From JAHEJB01 sp037969195 (GTDB lineage Bacteria; Bacteroidota; Rhodothermia; Rhodothermales; Rubricoccaceae): a stretch of DNA of 5,950 bases. Below are positions 1 through 5,918 of this stretch, piece after piece. The notes beneath the pieces are model-generated. The model was not told where the DNA came from. It worked only from the letters and a program-made list of their open reading frames with translations, and searched no databases. Position numbers and translations under genes: made by a program. The DNA lies in NCBI GenBank assembly GCA_037969195.1, contig JBBKWZ010000252.1, forward strand, positions 1-5,950, read 5' to 3'. Each line of letters begins with the position of its first letter. Position 1 is the stretch's first letter.

Positions 1-149
1 ATTTCGCGCAGATTGTCGCGGAGGAAACGGAACGTGATGTTGATGATGTCGCCAACATCGCGCTCCTGGCGGAAGCGGATGGCGCCACGATCGTCTGAGG
101 AGTCCGCTTCGGCAAGTAGGCCTTCTGAGCCAGCGAGGTCGTCTATCAT
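1..149 (-). CDS. N-terminal fragment of a probable integral membrane protein, cut by the window edge
   Basis: The reading frame opens with ATG at 149 and stays open for 49 codons to the left edge, so only the N-terminus is visible. It begins MIDDLAGSEGLLAEADSSDD, an acidic and presumably disordered leader. From about residue 25 it changes to RFRQERDVGDIINITFRFLR. The core 'R-D-x-G-D-I-I-N-x-T-F-x-F-L-R' resembles the start of multi-pass membrane proteins that often follow spoIIM-like genes in Bacteroidota. I recall this pattern from the neighbourhood and have not searched for it. The ATG overlaps the stop of the SpoIIM-family gene in an ATGA (149-146), which suggests translational coupling in one operon. 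No membrane segment is visible yet because the gene is truncated. The frame, start and overlap are read directly; the family is tentative. Confidence 0.72.
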   Translation of the reverse strand, partial: MIDDLAGSEGLLAEADSSDDRGAIRFRQERDVGDIINITFRFLRDNLRE

Positions 150-1180
150 GCGGGCGATGGAGGTGTTTGAAAGACCAAGGCGAGCGCAGGGGCTTCGGCC
201 TCGGTGTCACGGACGTGAATCTTGCGGGGCAACCAGACGAAGTACCACAAAATGAACGCGAGTGAGCCCAAAATAATCAGCAGGCTCAGCGCCACCGGCA
301 TCTCGGTGTAGCGGGTTACGAAGCCTTCCAGCAACGCCGCGGCAACAAAAATTGGGATCAGCCCGACGATGATCTTCAGGCCCCGAATAGCTCCCCGGCG
401 GAAGGAAACAAGGCGAGGATAGGTACCCGGAAAGAGCAACGAGTTGCCCATTGCGAACCCCGCTCCTCCTGCGATAATGATAGCAGAAATTTCCAGTGTG
501 CCGTGAATCCAGATAGTCCTCACGGACTCCCAGAAAACGCCGTGCTGAAAAAAGAAGTACTGAAACGAGCCTAACATGACGCCGTTATTGAACAGATTGA
601 AGCCCGAACCAAACGAGAAGGCAGGCAGCGTAAGGCCTCCCCAACGAAAGATCCCGATGAACGTCAGAAATGACACCATGATGTTGTTCAGGGCGATCAT
701 GGAGAACATGTCAACCTGATACATATCCTTGTAGACCTTCATCGGGTCACCGCTTTCAATGTTCTCCAGCGTCATGTGTACGTAGCCGTCGCCAAGGATG
801 AGGCGAACGAAGAAGTGATCGGATGCAGCCGATATGGCGCCGATCGCAATGGAAATGGCGAACGTAGCGAAAGCCCAAAGGAGCGCCCGCCGCTCTTCAT
901 GGACAGCCCTCGGAATCTCCTCCGTCCAGAAGCGAAACAACCGACCGCGTTCTTCCCGCCGATTGCGGTAGATCTCATGATGGACTTCGCCAGCAAGTCC
1001 GTTGAGATAGGCAGCCGTTGCGGAGCCGGGATAGAAGGTCCGCGCGTAGGCCAGGTCATCGGTGACACGCACGTAGCCTTCCGCAACCTCGTCGGGGTTC
1101 ACGCCCGCATCATCGCCCAGTCGCTTTTCGAACGTCTCCCAGTCGTCGGAATGGCGGCGGACAAAGACGGCTTCGCGCAT
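146..1180 (-). CDS. Stage II sporulation protein M (SpoIIM/DUF95) family membrane protein
   Basis: This 344-residue multi-pass inner-membrane protein has a soluble N-terminus (about 1-95) starting MREAVFVRRHSDDWETFEKR. Hydrophobic segments follow near 98-119, 158-178, 228-249, 268-288 and 296-317, then a short polar tail. The family signature HGTLEISAIIIAGGAG (226-241), with its HG and Glu before a membrane helix, is clear. In Bacillus, SpoIIM works in forespore engulfment with SpoIID and SpoIIP. Homologues are widespread in non-sporulating bacteria, where they cluster with RDD, DUF4129, DUF58 and MoxR proteins and their role is poorly defined, so no sporulation is implied. The frame extends to a TTG at 1213. 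I prefer ATG 1180 because MREAxFV is where family similarity begins and because TTG 1213 lies inside the putative -7 element at 1211-1218. The stop overlaps the next gene by four bases. Confidence 0.9.
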   Translation of the reverse strand: MREAVFVRRHSDDWETFEKRLGDDAGVNPDEVAEGYVRVTDDLAYARTFYPGSATAAYLNGLAGEVHHEIYRNRREERGRLFRFWTEEIPRAVHEERRALLWAFATFAISIAIGAISAASDHFFVRLILGDGYVHMTLENIESGDPMKVYKDMYQVDMFSMIALNNIMVSFLTFIGIFRWGGLTLPAFSFGSGFNLFNNGVMLGSFQYFFFQHGVFWESVRTIWIHGTLEISAIIIAGGAGFAMGNSLLFPGTYPRLVSFRRGAIRGLKIIVGLIPIFVAAALLEGFVTRYTEMPVALSLLIILGSLAFILWYFVWLPRKIHVRDTEAEAPALALVFQTPPSPA

Positions 1181-1210
1181 GGCAGGGGTCTCGGGGTGAG
1201 CTTCCGCGGG

Positions 1211-1218
1211 CAAAACTA
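1211..1218 (-). promoter_or_regulatory. Candidate -7 promoter element TAGTTTTG for the SpoIIM-family gene
   Basis: Read on the minus strand, these bases are TAGTTTTG, a full match to the Bacteroidota -7 consensus TAnnTTTG. The element ends 30 bases before ATG 1180, leaving room for a short leader. I see no good -33 TTG at the expected distance upstream. The identical octamer precedes cruF at 4253-4260. An AT-rich octamer can occur by chance, so this is a suggestion supported by placement and recurrence. Confidence 0.4.
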
Positions 1219-1347
1219 CGTGCTATTGAACCCGGGTGCCGCTCCCGCCGTAACGCCTACGCATCGGGATCATCACTGGAGCGCTCGTCACACTCAGGCG
1301 TGAATCAGCAACGATCGTTCGTCAGCGACCATCAACCCATTTCTTCT

Positions 1348-2667
1348 ATGAGACGAGATTCACGTTCACGCTATGGCTTTCAATTGCCCTGCCAAGCAAG
1401 GCGGCGGCTATTCGTTGGCATAAGCTGCCTCATCCTCGCCACATCTTTTGCACAAGCGCAGGAAGGCTCGTCCAACCGGGTCGACGATCTTCTATCGGCA
1501 TTCACTGCCCGCGTCGAGAATCACCGCTCGGAGCTCATCGAAGTTCGGAGAGACTTCCATCGCCACCCAGACATATCGGGACAAGAAGAGCGAACGGCTG
1601 GCGTTGTGGCGGAGCGACTTCGCGCCGCGGGATTTGAAGTAAGGACGGGCGTTGGAGGCCATGGGGTCGTTGGCATTCTGCGCGGAACGGCATCGGGGCC
1701 CCTTATCGCATTCAGGGCAGACATGGACGCGGTTAGATCAGCAGCTCTCGATCCTGTGGATTTTGATTCCGAGATTGCCGGAGTCCGTCACATATGTGGC
1801 CACGACATCCACACAACCATTGGTTTGGCACTGGCGGAGGGGTTCGCGGCCGTACGTGACCAGCTGAGTGGTTCCATCATGCTGATCTTTCAGCCTGCTG
1901 AAGAATCCGCAACGGGAGCCAATGCGATGCTTGCAGACGATGCATTTGGCGAATTCCTCCCCGACGCGGTATTCGCCTTTCACACGGCACCCTTTGAAGT
2001 CGGACAGGTTGCGACGGCCTCCCGGACCTTAATGCCGGGCCGCGATGCGGTCAACATAGAAATCAGCGGCGAAGGTGATCTGAACTCTGTGGCGCAGAAC
2101 CTCCGCGATTTGATCGAAGGCGTCGGAACGCTTTCACGGGAAGCCGCCAATACATCCGTAGAGGGCGAATTCGTCGCCGTGGGTGGCGTGCGTTCTGAGC
2201 GGACTACGTCATACGGAGCGCTGACTATGAATGCCACCCTAACTACGTCGAGTCTCGAAGCTTCCGAACGTGCCAGGAATGCGATTGAGCAAGGAATTTC
2301 TGAACTCACGCGCGACGACATTCTGATCGAGCTGATTTATGACGAGCGCTTCATTGCTGGCGTAACGAACGATCCGGGCTTGGTCGATGCGGCAAGTACC
2401 TCGATCCGTGGCGTCCTCGGCAGTCAAAGCGTGATCATGCTTGAACGAATGATTCCAACGTTCAGCGAGGACTTCGGCTCGTTCCAGGCGAGAGTCCCTG
2501 GCGTGATGTACTTCTTGGGCGTCTCAAATTCCGAAAAGGGCTGGGTTGGAATGCCCCATAGCGACGACTACGTGGCCGACGAAGAAGCCATATTTGTAGG
2601 CGCACGAGCTATGGCAGCCGTTTTCCTCGACCTTTTCGACAAAGGCGTTCCACTTGTTACCGACTAG
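1348..2667 (+). CDS. Exported M20-family metallo-amidohydrolase (peptidase M20D-like)
   Basis: This 439-residue zinc- or manganese-type hydrolase of the amidohydrolase/aminoacylase group (HmrA, IAA-amino acid hydrolase, hippurate hydrolase) probably cleaves N-acyl amino acids or small amide conjugates. A signal peptide is visible: an Arg-rich n-region to R20, a hydrophobic core LFVGISCLILATSF, and a likely cut after A37 (AQA|QE), so the enzyme acts in the periplasm or outside. Motifs in order are HRHPDISGQEE (71-81), RADMDA (123-128), HICGHDIH (148-155), QPAEE (182-186), FAFH (209-212) and PHSDDYVADEEA (403-414). All expected metal ligands and the catalytic acid are present: C150, H152, E185/E186, H212 and H404. 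The oddity is the lid domain: where relatives have GKGGHAAxPH, this protein has GEGDLNSVAQ (241-250). The frame can start at GTG 1300, but ATG 1348 gives a more usual signal peptide; neither has a Shine-Dalgarno. The substrate is unknown. Confidence 0.9.
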   Translation: MRRDSRSRYGFQLPCQARRRLFVGISCLILATSFAQAQEGSSNRVDDLLSAFTARVENHRSELIEVRRDFHRHPDISGQEERTAGVVAERLRAAGFEVRTGVGGHGVVGILRGTASGPLIAFRADMDAVRSAALDPVDFDSEIAGVRHICGHDIHTTIGLALAEGFAAVRDQLSGSIMLIFQPAEESATGANAMLADDAFGEFLPDAVFAFHTAPFEVGQVATASRTLMPGRDAVNIEISGEGDLNSVAQNLRDLIEGVGTLSREAANTSVEGEFVAVGGVRSERTTSYGALTMNATLTTSSLEASERARNAIEQGISELTRDDILIELIYDERFIAGVTNDPGLVDAASTSIRGVLGSQSVIMLERMIPTFSEDFGSFQARVPGVMYFLGVSNSEKGWVGMPHSDDYVADEEAIFVGARAMAAVFLDLFDKGVPLVTD

Positions 2668-2705
2668 CCTGTTGGCCAGGAGTATCGTGATCGGGCTGCT
2701 AATGG

Positions 2706-2737
2706 AAGAACGGAGAGGGAAACTGCCGCCGCTTCTT
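2706..2737 (+). terminator. Possible hairpin between the amidohydrolase and RDD genes
   Basis: AAGAACGG (2706-2713) can pair with CCG (2729-2731) and TTCTT (2733-2737), leaving one bulged C at 2732 and a 15-base loop. It lies 38 bases after the amidohydrolase stop and 32 bases before the RDD start. The downstream bases are AT-leaning (ATCTAACTT) but are not a T-tract. It could attenuate read-through between the two genes, or be chance pairing. The 102-base spacer otherwise holds no gene and no clear TAnnTTTG promoter element. Confidence 0.22.
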
Positions 2738-2769
2738 ATCTAACTTCCCCAGACCAACGTTGAGACTCT

Positions 2770-3507
2770 GTGGATCCCCTACGCATACAAACTGCCCAAA
2801 ACGTAGACCTCGCGCTCGCTACCGCTGGCGTAGGCTACCGTTTGTTTGCCTGGTTGATCGACGGGCTGATTCTCACGGCGTATGTGTACTTCGTCATCCA
2901 GATCATGAGCCGCGCGAACATCAGTGGTGATGGCTCGACCACGATGTTCATCATTTTGATTTTACCGGTCGTCCTTTACCATTTGCTCTGGGAAGTCTTT
3001 TTCGAAGGGCGCACGCCCGGCAAGATCGTCGCCAAGATCCGCGTCGCCAGGCTTGATGGCGCTCAACCGACGCTTGGCCAGTACATCCTCCGTTGGTTGC
3101 TTCGCTGGGTGGATGTCACCATGTCGTCGGGGATGGTGGCCATCGTGGCTATCGCTGTCACAAAGAGTGCACAACGAATCGGCGATATCGCGGCGGGCAC
3201 GACGGTCGTGCGCGTTCACCGTCGCGTTTTGCTGGGCGAAGTCATGTACCGCCGAATGGCGCAAGGGTACGTGCCCTCATTCCCAGAGGCCGAGCGACTG
3301 GCAGATGCGGATATCCGCACGCTGCGAGCCGTTATCGTGAAGCTCCGCCTCGAGAAGAAATCGCGCGCGACGCAGAATCTTGCGCGGCGAGCGAAGAGCG
3401 CCGTTGAGAATCGGCTTGGACTGGAACCCGTCCAAATGCCTGCGGAAGTCTTTATCCGCACCATCATCGACGATTACACCGCGTCGCACGATCGTTATGA
3501 TGGGTGA
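2770..3507 (+). CDS. RDD-family membrane protein with a charged C-terminal cytoplasmic extension
   Basis: This 245-residue protein opens with IQTAQNVDLALATAGVGYRL, typical of RDD proteins found next to SpoIIM proteins. The family's Arg/Asp signature is visible: R24 and D31 in YRLFAWLID, RWLLRWVD (108-115) and R136/D139 in RIGDIAAGTTVV. Hydrophobic segments lie near 26-46, 58-76 and 104-130, the last weakly hydrophobic. From about residue 150 to 245 follows a soluble, highly charged tail with FPEAERLADADIRTLRAVIV and a basic helix-prone stretch (about 190-215). RDD proteins are membrane proteins of mostly undefined function; some have been linked to ion or proton transport. The start is GTG 2770. 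An in-frame TGA sits at 2761-2763, so no earlier start is possible, and similarity begins within a few residues. The gene lies near the divergent SpoIIM gene but is separated from it by the amidohydrolase. A shared membrane function is inferred from that frequent association. Confidence 0.9.
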   Translation: MDPLRIQTAQNVDLALATAGVGYRLFAWLIDGLILTAYVYFVIQIMSRANISGDGSTTMFIILILPVVLYHLLWEVFFEGRTPGKIVAKIRVARLDGAQPTLGQYILRWLLRWVDVTMSSGMVAIVAIAVTKSAQRIGDIAAGTTVVRVHRRVLLGEVMYRRMAQGYVPSFPEAERLADADIRTLRAVIVKLRLEKKSRATQNLARRAKSAVENRLGLEPVQMPAEVFIRTIIDDYTASHDRYDG

Positions 3508-3537
3508 TGCGCAAGGGAACTGATTCTCGTGCGCTCA
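3505..3537. terminator. Hairpin filling a convergent spacer, candidate bidirectional terminator
   Basis: Between the RDD stop and the WbqC-like stop, GCGCA (3509-3513) pairs with TGCGC (3530-3534). After an A/G mismatch, GGGAA (3515-3519) pairs with TTCTC (3524-3528, one G-U pair) around a CTGA loop. The two opposed TGA stop codons also pair, with one bulged T at 3508. There is no T-run on either side, so intrinsic termination would be weak; it may instead block RNA decay or read-through between the convergent genes. Confidence 0.45.
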
Positions 3538-4176
3538 CACTCCCAGATTGAACAGCATATCCAACACGCTCAGTCCCGGAATGAAACCGGGGAAATTCTG
3601 CTGACGGGGTTGCTCGACAAAGTTGAACGTTTCGACTTTTGCATGCGGCAAGCTGCGCTCGTCCCTTTCCGCCGATTCAGTAAGGGTGATTAGCGTTTCA
3701 AAAGAACCGAGAGCCTCCCAGACCCCGTCAATTGTGTTTGGCGCTCCGGGTAACTCGGACGCGACGATGAGTTCGGAAGGCCCACCAATCTTACCGTGCA
3801 CCCACCGAGTCACCGCGACCGTCAACGCGCCGACGGTCGGAGAAGGGTTGTCGAGCAGTGTGCTGATCTCCTCACCAAATGCCTCGTAGAACGGCGCCAT
3901 GCTGTAGTTGACGTTAAGGGCACGTGCGTGCTTCCGCGCCCAGTCCACAGAAGTGTCGGGTTCGATGACGTTCAGCGCGGTATCCAAAACACCGTGCTTG
4001 CGCGGGATCGTCAACCATTGCCAGCCCTTCTTGTCCGGCGTGCGGATTTTTGTGCGGTTGTGCCAGCTCTGGCGGCTGAACGGAAACGTGTCGGCCACGA
4101 CAAACCGTTCGGCTGCCAACATCAACGCACAATACTCAAGGCGCGGGAAATATTCGGGTGGGCGAATGGCAGTCAC
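3535..4176 (-). CDS. WbqC-like family protein
   Basis: This 213-residue soluble cytoplasmic protein is of the WbqC-like family, named from an O-antigen locus and widespread as single genes; its biochemical role is unclear, though it is often tied to surface polysaccharide or amino-sugar metabolism. The N-terminus has the family pattern of a Pro-Tyr-Phe-Pro stretch (PPEYFPRLEY, 6-15), an acidic turn (VVADTFPFSRQSWHNR, 26-41), then WLTIP (54-58). The C-terminus ends in the hallmark FPGFIPGLSVLDMLFNLGV (195-213), matching the usual 'SxLDxLFNxG' ending. Length is normal. The frame reaches TTG 4230, but the extra 18 residues have no counterpart in the family; GTG 4176 starts exactly at the conserved block. 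No Shine-Dalgarno is visible. It diverges from cruF and converges on the RDD gene, so it is probably transcribed alone. One departure is that the Gln commonly found in the N-terminal 'QPxYFP' is Pro6 here. Confidence 0.88.
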   Translation of the reverse strand: MTAIRPPEYFPRLEYCALMLAAERFVVADTFPFSRQSWHNRTKIRTPDKKGWQWLTIPRKHGVLDTALNVIEPDTSVDWARKHARALNVNYSMAPFYEAFGEEISTLLDNPSPTVGALTVAVTRWVHGKIGGPSELIVASELPGAPNTIDGVWEALGSFETLITLTESAERDERSLPHAKVETFNFVEQPRQQNFPGFIPGLSVLDMLFNLGV

Positions 4177-4203
4177 TTGGGGAAAGGTTTTGAGGCAACA
4201 AGG

Positions 4204-4210
4204 CAAGCTA
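4204..4210 (-). promoter_or_regulatory. Weak candidate -7 element upstream of the WbqC-like gene
   Basis: The minus strand reads TAGCTTG here, followed by C, a partial match to TAnnTTTG, 27 bases before GTG 4176. A TTG lies 20 bases further upstream (4228-4230 on the minus strand), shorter than the ideal spacing. The match is imperfect, and I give it mainly because it is the best candidate in this divergent region. Confidence 0.2.
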
Positions 4211-4252
4211 CTTCGCGACGCCGCACCCAATCCGACTACATGGCCCGGTGGT

Positions 4253-4260
4253 TAGTTTTG
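4253..4260 (+). promoter_or_regulatory. cruF: Candidate -7 promoter element TAGTTTTG for cruF
   Basis: TAGTTTTG matches the Bacteroidota -7 consensus TAnnTTTG at every fixed position and ends 20 bases before ATG 4281. It is identical to the element upstream of the SpoIIM-family gene. If real, transcription begins after the in-frame GTG 4248, which rules that start out and supports ATG 4281. No convincing -33 TTG is seen. Confidence 0.42.
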
Positions 4261-4280
4261 CCGGCACCCCTCCTGATTCA

Positions 4281-5135
4281 ATGATCGCTTTGCCTGCGTC
4301 GGACAAACCCACAACAAGCCGCCGCATCTTTCGTGTCGCATTTCTTTTGTTCGCAACGTCCATAGGGTTCGCGATCGCTGGGACGCTGTTGCTCAGGATC
4401 GTCCCGTCGGCCGGGAGATTCTTCGCTCCATACATGGCGCAACTTGTCAATGGACCGACCTTGATTTACATGGCGCTCCTTCCGGTACTCTCGGTCGCGC
4501 TGTTTTTCGACACGCTGGGCTGGAGGAAATCCATCGCCTTTTTCCTTGTCGGTGCCTTGATCGGAGCTGGCGCAGAACTTTTAGGGACGAACACAGGCAT
4601 TCCATTCGGCGCGTATGCCTATACCGACCGCCTTGGTCCAAAAATCCTCGGCGACGTTCCGTGGTTCATTCCGTTCTCGTGGTACGCCTTGTCGATTCTT
4701 TGCTACGACCTTGCACGCCGGATAACGTCAAGCCGCGTAGTCCGCGTAGTTGCTGTGGCGTTGTTCATGATTCTGTGGGATGTCTCCCTCGACCCGGCCA
4801 TGAACCAGGGTGGCGGAACCTTCGTGTTTTGGATTTACCCAGGCGGCGGTGCATTCTTTGGCATGCCGTGGGTTAACTGGATCGGCTGGTTCGTCACCTC
4901 GGTTTTGATCGGTACCGGTTACGAACTTCTCGGAGGCCTGGACTCCACCCCCGATCCATTTGAGAAGCGCTGGAGCCCAATTCTGTACACGTTGCACATT
5001 CTTTTCCCTGTTTCGGTCTGCCTCCTGTACGGACTTCCACTGGCCGGTTTGATCGGGCTTGGCGCTCTCGCTGTTCCTTTGGGACTTCTCTGGCTAAAGA
5101 GACCGCCGGCTCGCATTGAAGCTCTTCCGGCCTGA
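4281..5135 (+). CDS. cruF: CruF-type carotenoid 1',2'-hydratase (DUF422 carotenoid biosynthesis protein)
   Basis: This 284-residue multi-pass membrane enzyme belongs to the carotenoid biosynthesis protein family (Pfam DUF422). Characterised CruF members add water across the C-1',2' double bond of an acyclic psi end, giving a 1'-hydroxy group on gamma-carotene-type or bisanhydrobacterioruberin substrates, which can then be glycosylated. Signature stretches are ELLGTNTGIPFGAYAYTDRL (99-118), VPWFIPFSWY (126-135), WDVSLDPAMN (166-175) and FFGMPWVNWIGW (192-203). Acidic residues E99, D167 and D171 are candidates for the conserved polar sites. About seven or eight hydrophobic segments are visible (near 17-39, 57-77, 83-102, 126-146, 152-172, 199-219, 235-272). 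The frame extends to GTG 4248, but ATG 4281 follows a candidate promoter. No other carotenoid gene is in the window, so the exact substrate cannot be fixed; a salinixanthin- or myxol-like end product is possible. Confidence 0.9.
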   Translation: MIALPASDKPTTSRRIFRVAFLLFATSIGFAIAGTLLLRIVPSAGRFFAPYMAQLVNGPTLIYMALLPVLSVALFFDTLGWRKSIAFFLVGALIGAGAELLGTNTGIPFGAYAYTDRLGPKILGDVPWFIPFSWYALSILCYDLARRITSSRVVRVVAVALFMILWDVSLDPAMNQGGGTFVFWIYPGGGAFFGMPWVNWIGWFVTSVLIGTGYELLGGLDSTPDPFEKRWSPILYTLHILFPVSVCLLYGLPLAGLIGLGALAVPLGLLWLKRPPARIEALPA

Positions 5136-5147
5136 TTCCGTGGCACT

Positions 5148-5918
5148 CTACTCTTTTCCGAATCTACTGTCATCCCACCGCAGCATCAGCGAACCCGGCT
5201 CCAGAGATGCTTCGATGAAGGAAAGGAAGGCGTCGGTCGTCGGGCATCCATCAACGTACCCGTCGTAAATGGTGTCCACATCAACGTGCACCTGAATGTC
5301 CTTCCCTTCCAACGGGAGATCAATGCTAAGGGGCGGGTTCTCGTTGCATACCTGCGGAATCTGTGACGCATCGATTCCTGGTTTGAGGAAATCTGCCAGC
5401 ATCAGATCTGGAACTACGCTTCTGGTAACGTCCTCCCAGCTCGTACCATCGAACGTATAAACGCTGAGCGTTGTAGATTCGCAGCACATCGCCCACTCTG
5501 TGACACCTACCGCAACCAGAGGGGGCTGGTCGACGCGGTTGAAATATGTGATCTGAATACGCGAACCTCCCCCATCACCTTTCGAGTGGTAGCTGAAAAA
5601 CCCATCTCGCACACTTAGCGTATCCACCATCCAGCTTATGTCCCAGAAGGGGTCCCACGACAGGCTAAGATCTTCAAGCAGGGCCGGGCGACTTAGCAGC
5701 TGGACGCGCCAATAGGCTTCTTGTTCAGAAAACTCGGACGTTAAAAGTGCTTCGAAAGGCAACAGCAGGAAATACTCGCGCACGTCATAGGGCTCATCCA
5801 AATAGTTAGCCCACTCCTCGGGATAAGCGAAATCCGCGCCTCCATTTTGAGCGAGTGCAGGCCGAATGACAAGCGCGAGCATTGTCGCTATGAGAACGCA
5901 GCTACATCTATTCATCAT
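5148..5918 (-). CDS. Secreted protein of unknown function
   Basis: I do not recognise this 256-residue protein. It has a clear signal peptide: MMNRCSCVLIATMLALVIRP followed by ALA, with a likely cut after A23 (ALA|QN). There is no lipobox at that cut, so it is probably a soluble periplasmic or secreted protein rather than a lipoprotein. The mature part is acidic and rich in Trp, Tyr and Phe, with a predicted mixed helical start (about 35-100) and beta-like repeats of alternating residues (about 118-165). Four cysteines remain after cleavage: adjacent C145-C146, C191 and C225, which could form two disulfides. The C-terminal part (PTTDAFLSFIEASLEPGSLM, 226-245) is amphipathic. The frame extends to TTG 5936, but ATG 5918 gives the better signal peptide; the next codon is also ATG. 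It is convergent with cruF with only 12 bases between stops, so the two are not co-transcribed. Real coding status is supported by length and signal peptide. Confidence 0.8.
   Translation of the reverse strand: MMNRCSCVLIATMLALVIRPALAQNGGADFAYPEEWANYLDEPYDVREYFLLLPFEALLTSEFSEQEAYWRVQLLSRPALLEDLSLSWDPFWDISWMVDTLSVRDGFFSYHSKGDGGGSRIQITYFNRVDQPPLVAVGVTEWAMCCESTTLSVYTFDGTSWEDVTRSVVPDLMLADFLKPGIDASQIPQVCNENPPLSIDLPLEGKDIQVHVDVDTIYDGYVDGCPTTDAFLSFIEASLEPGSLMLRWDDSRFGKE

Noticed and set aside
13..255. An 80-codon plus-strand open frame at the left edge
   Set aside because: It is Ser/Arg/Met-rich low-complexity translation opposite the SpoIIM C-terminus and the truncated edge gene, which share a convincing ATGA overlap on the minus strand.
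146..1180. Evidence for endospore formation from the SpoIIM match
   Set aside because: SpoIIM/DUF95 homologues are common in non-sporulating bacteria; nothing else in the window relates to sporulation.
776..1303. A 175-codon plus-strand open frame opposite the SpoIIM-family gene
   Set aside because: It lies antisense to a clearly recognisable membrane protein, has no family resemblance, and its composition looks like a mirror of the opposite coding frame.
1300..1347. GTG 1300 as the amidohydrolase start, and lipoprotein attachment at C27
   Set aside because: The 16 extra residues would put an unusually long region before the signal peptide, and the bases before C27 encode no lipobox; ATG 1348 with signal peptidase I cleavage fits better, although the long start cannot be fully excluded.
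3796..4284. A 162-codon plus-strand open frame opposite the WbqC-like gene
   Set aside because: The minus-strand frame carries the WbqC hallmarks at both ends; this one is Arg/Ala-rich with no recognisable domain and is a shadow.
5105..5131. GCCGG/CCGGC pairing near the end of cruF as a terminator
   Set aside because: Only five base pairs around a 17-base loop, inside coding sequence and without a following T-run; not distinguishable from chance in GC-rich DNA.
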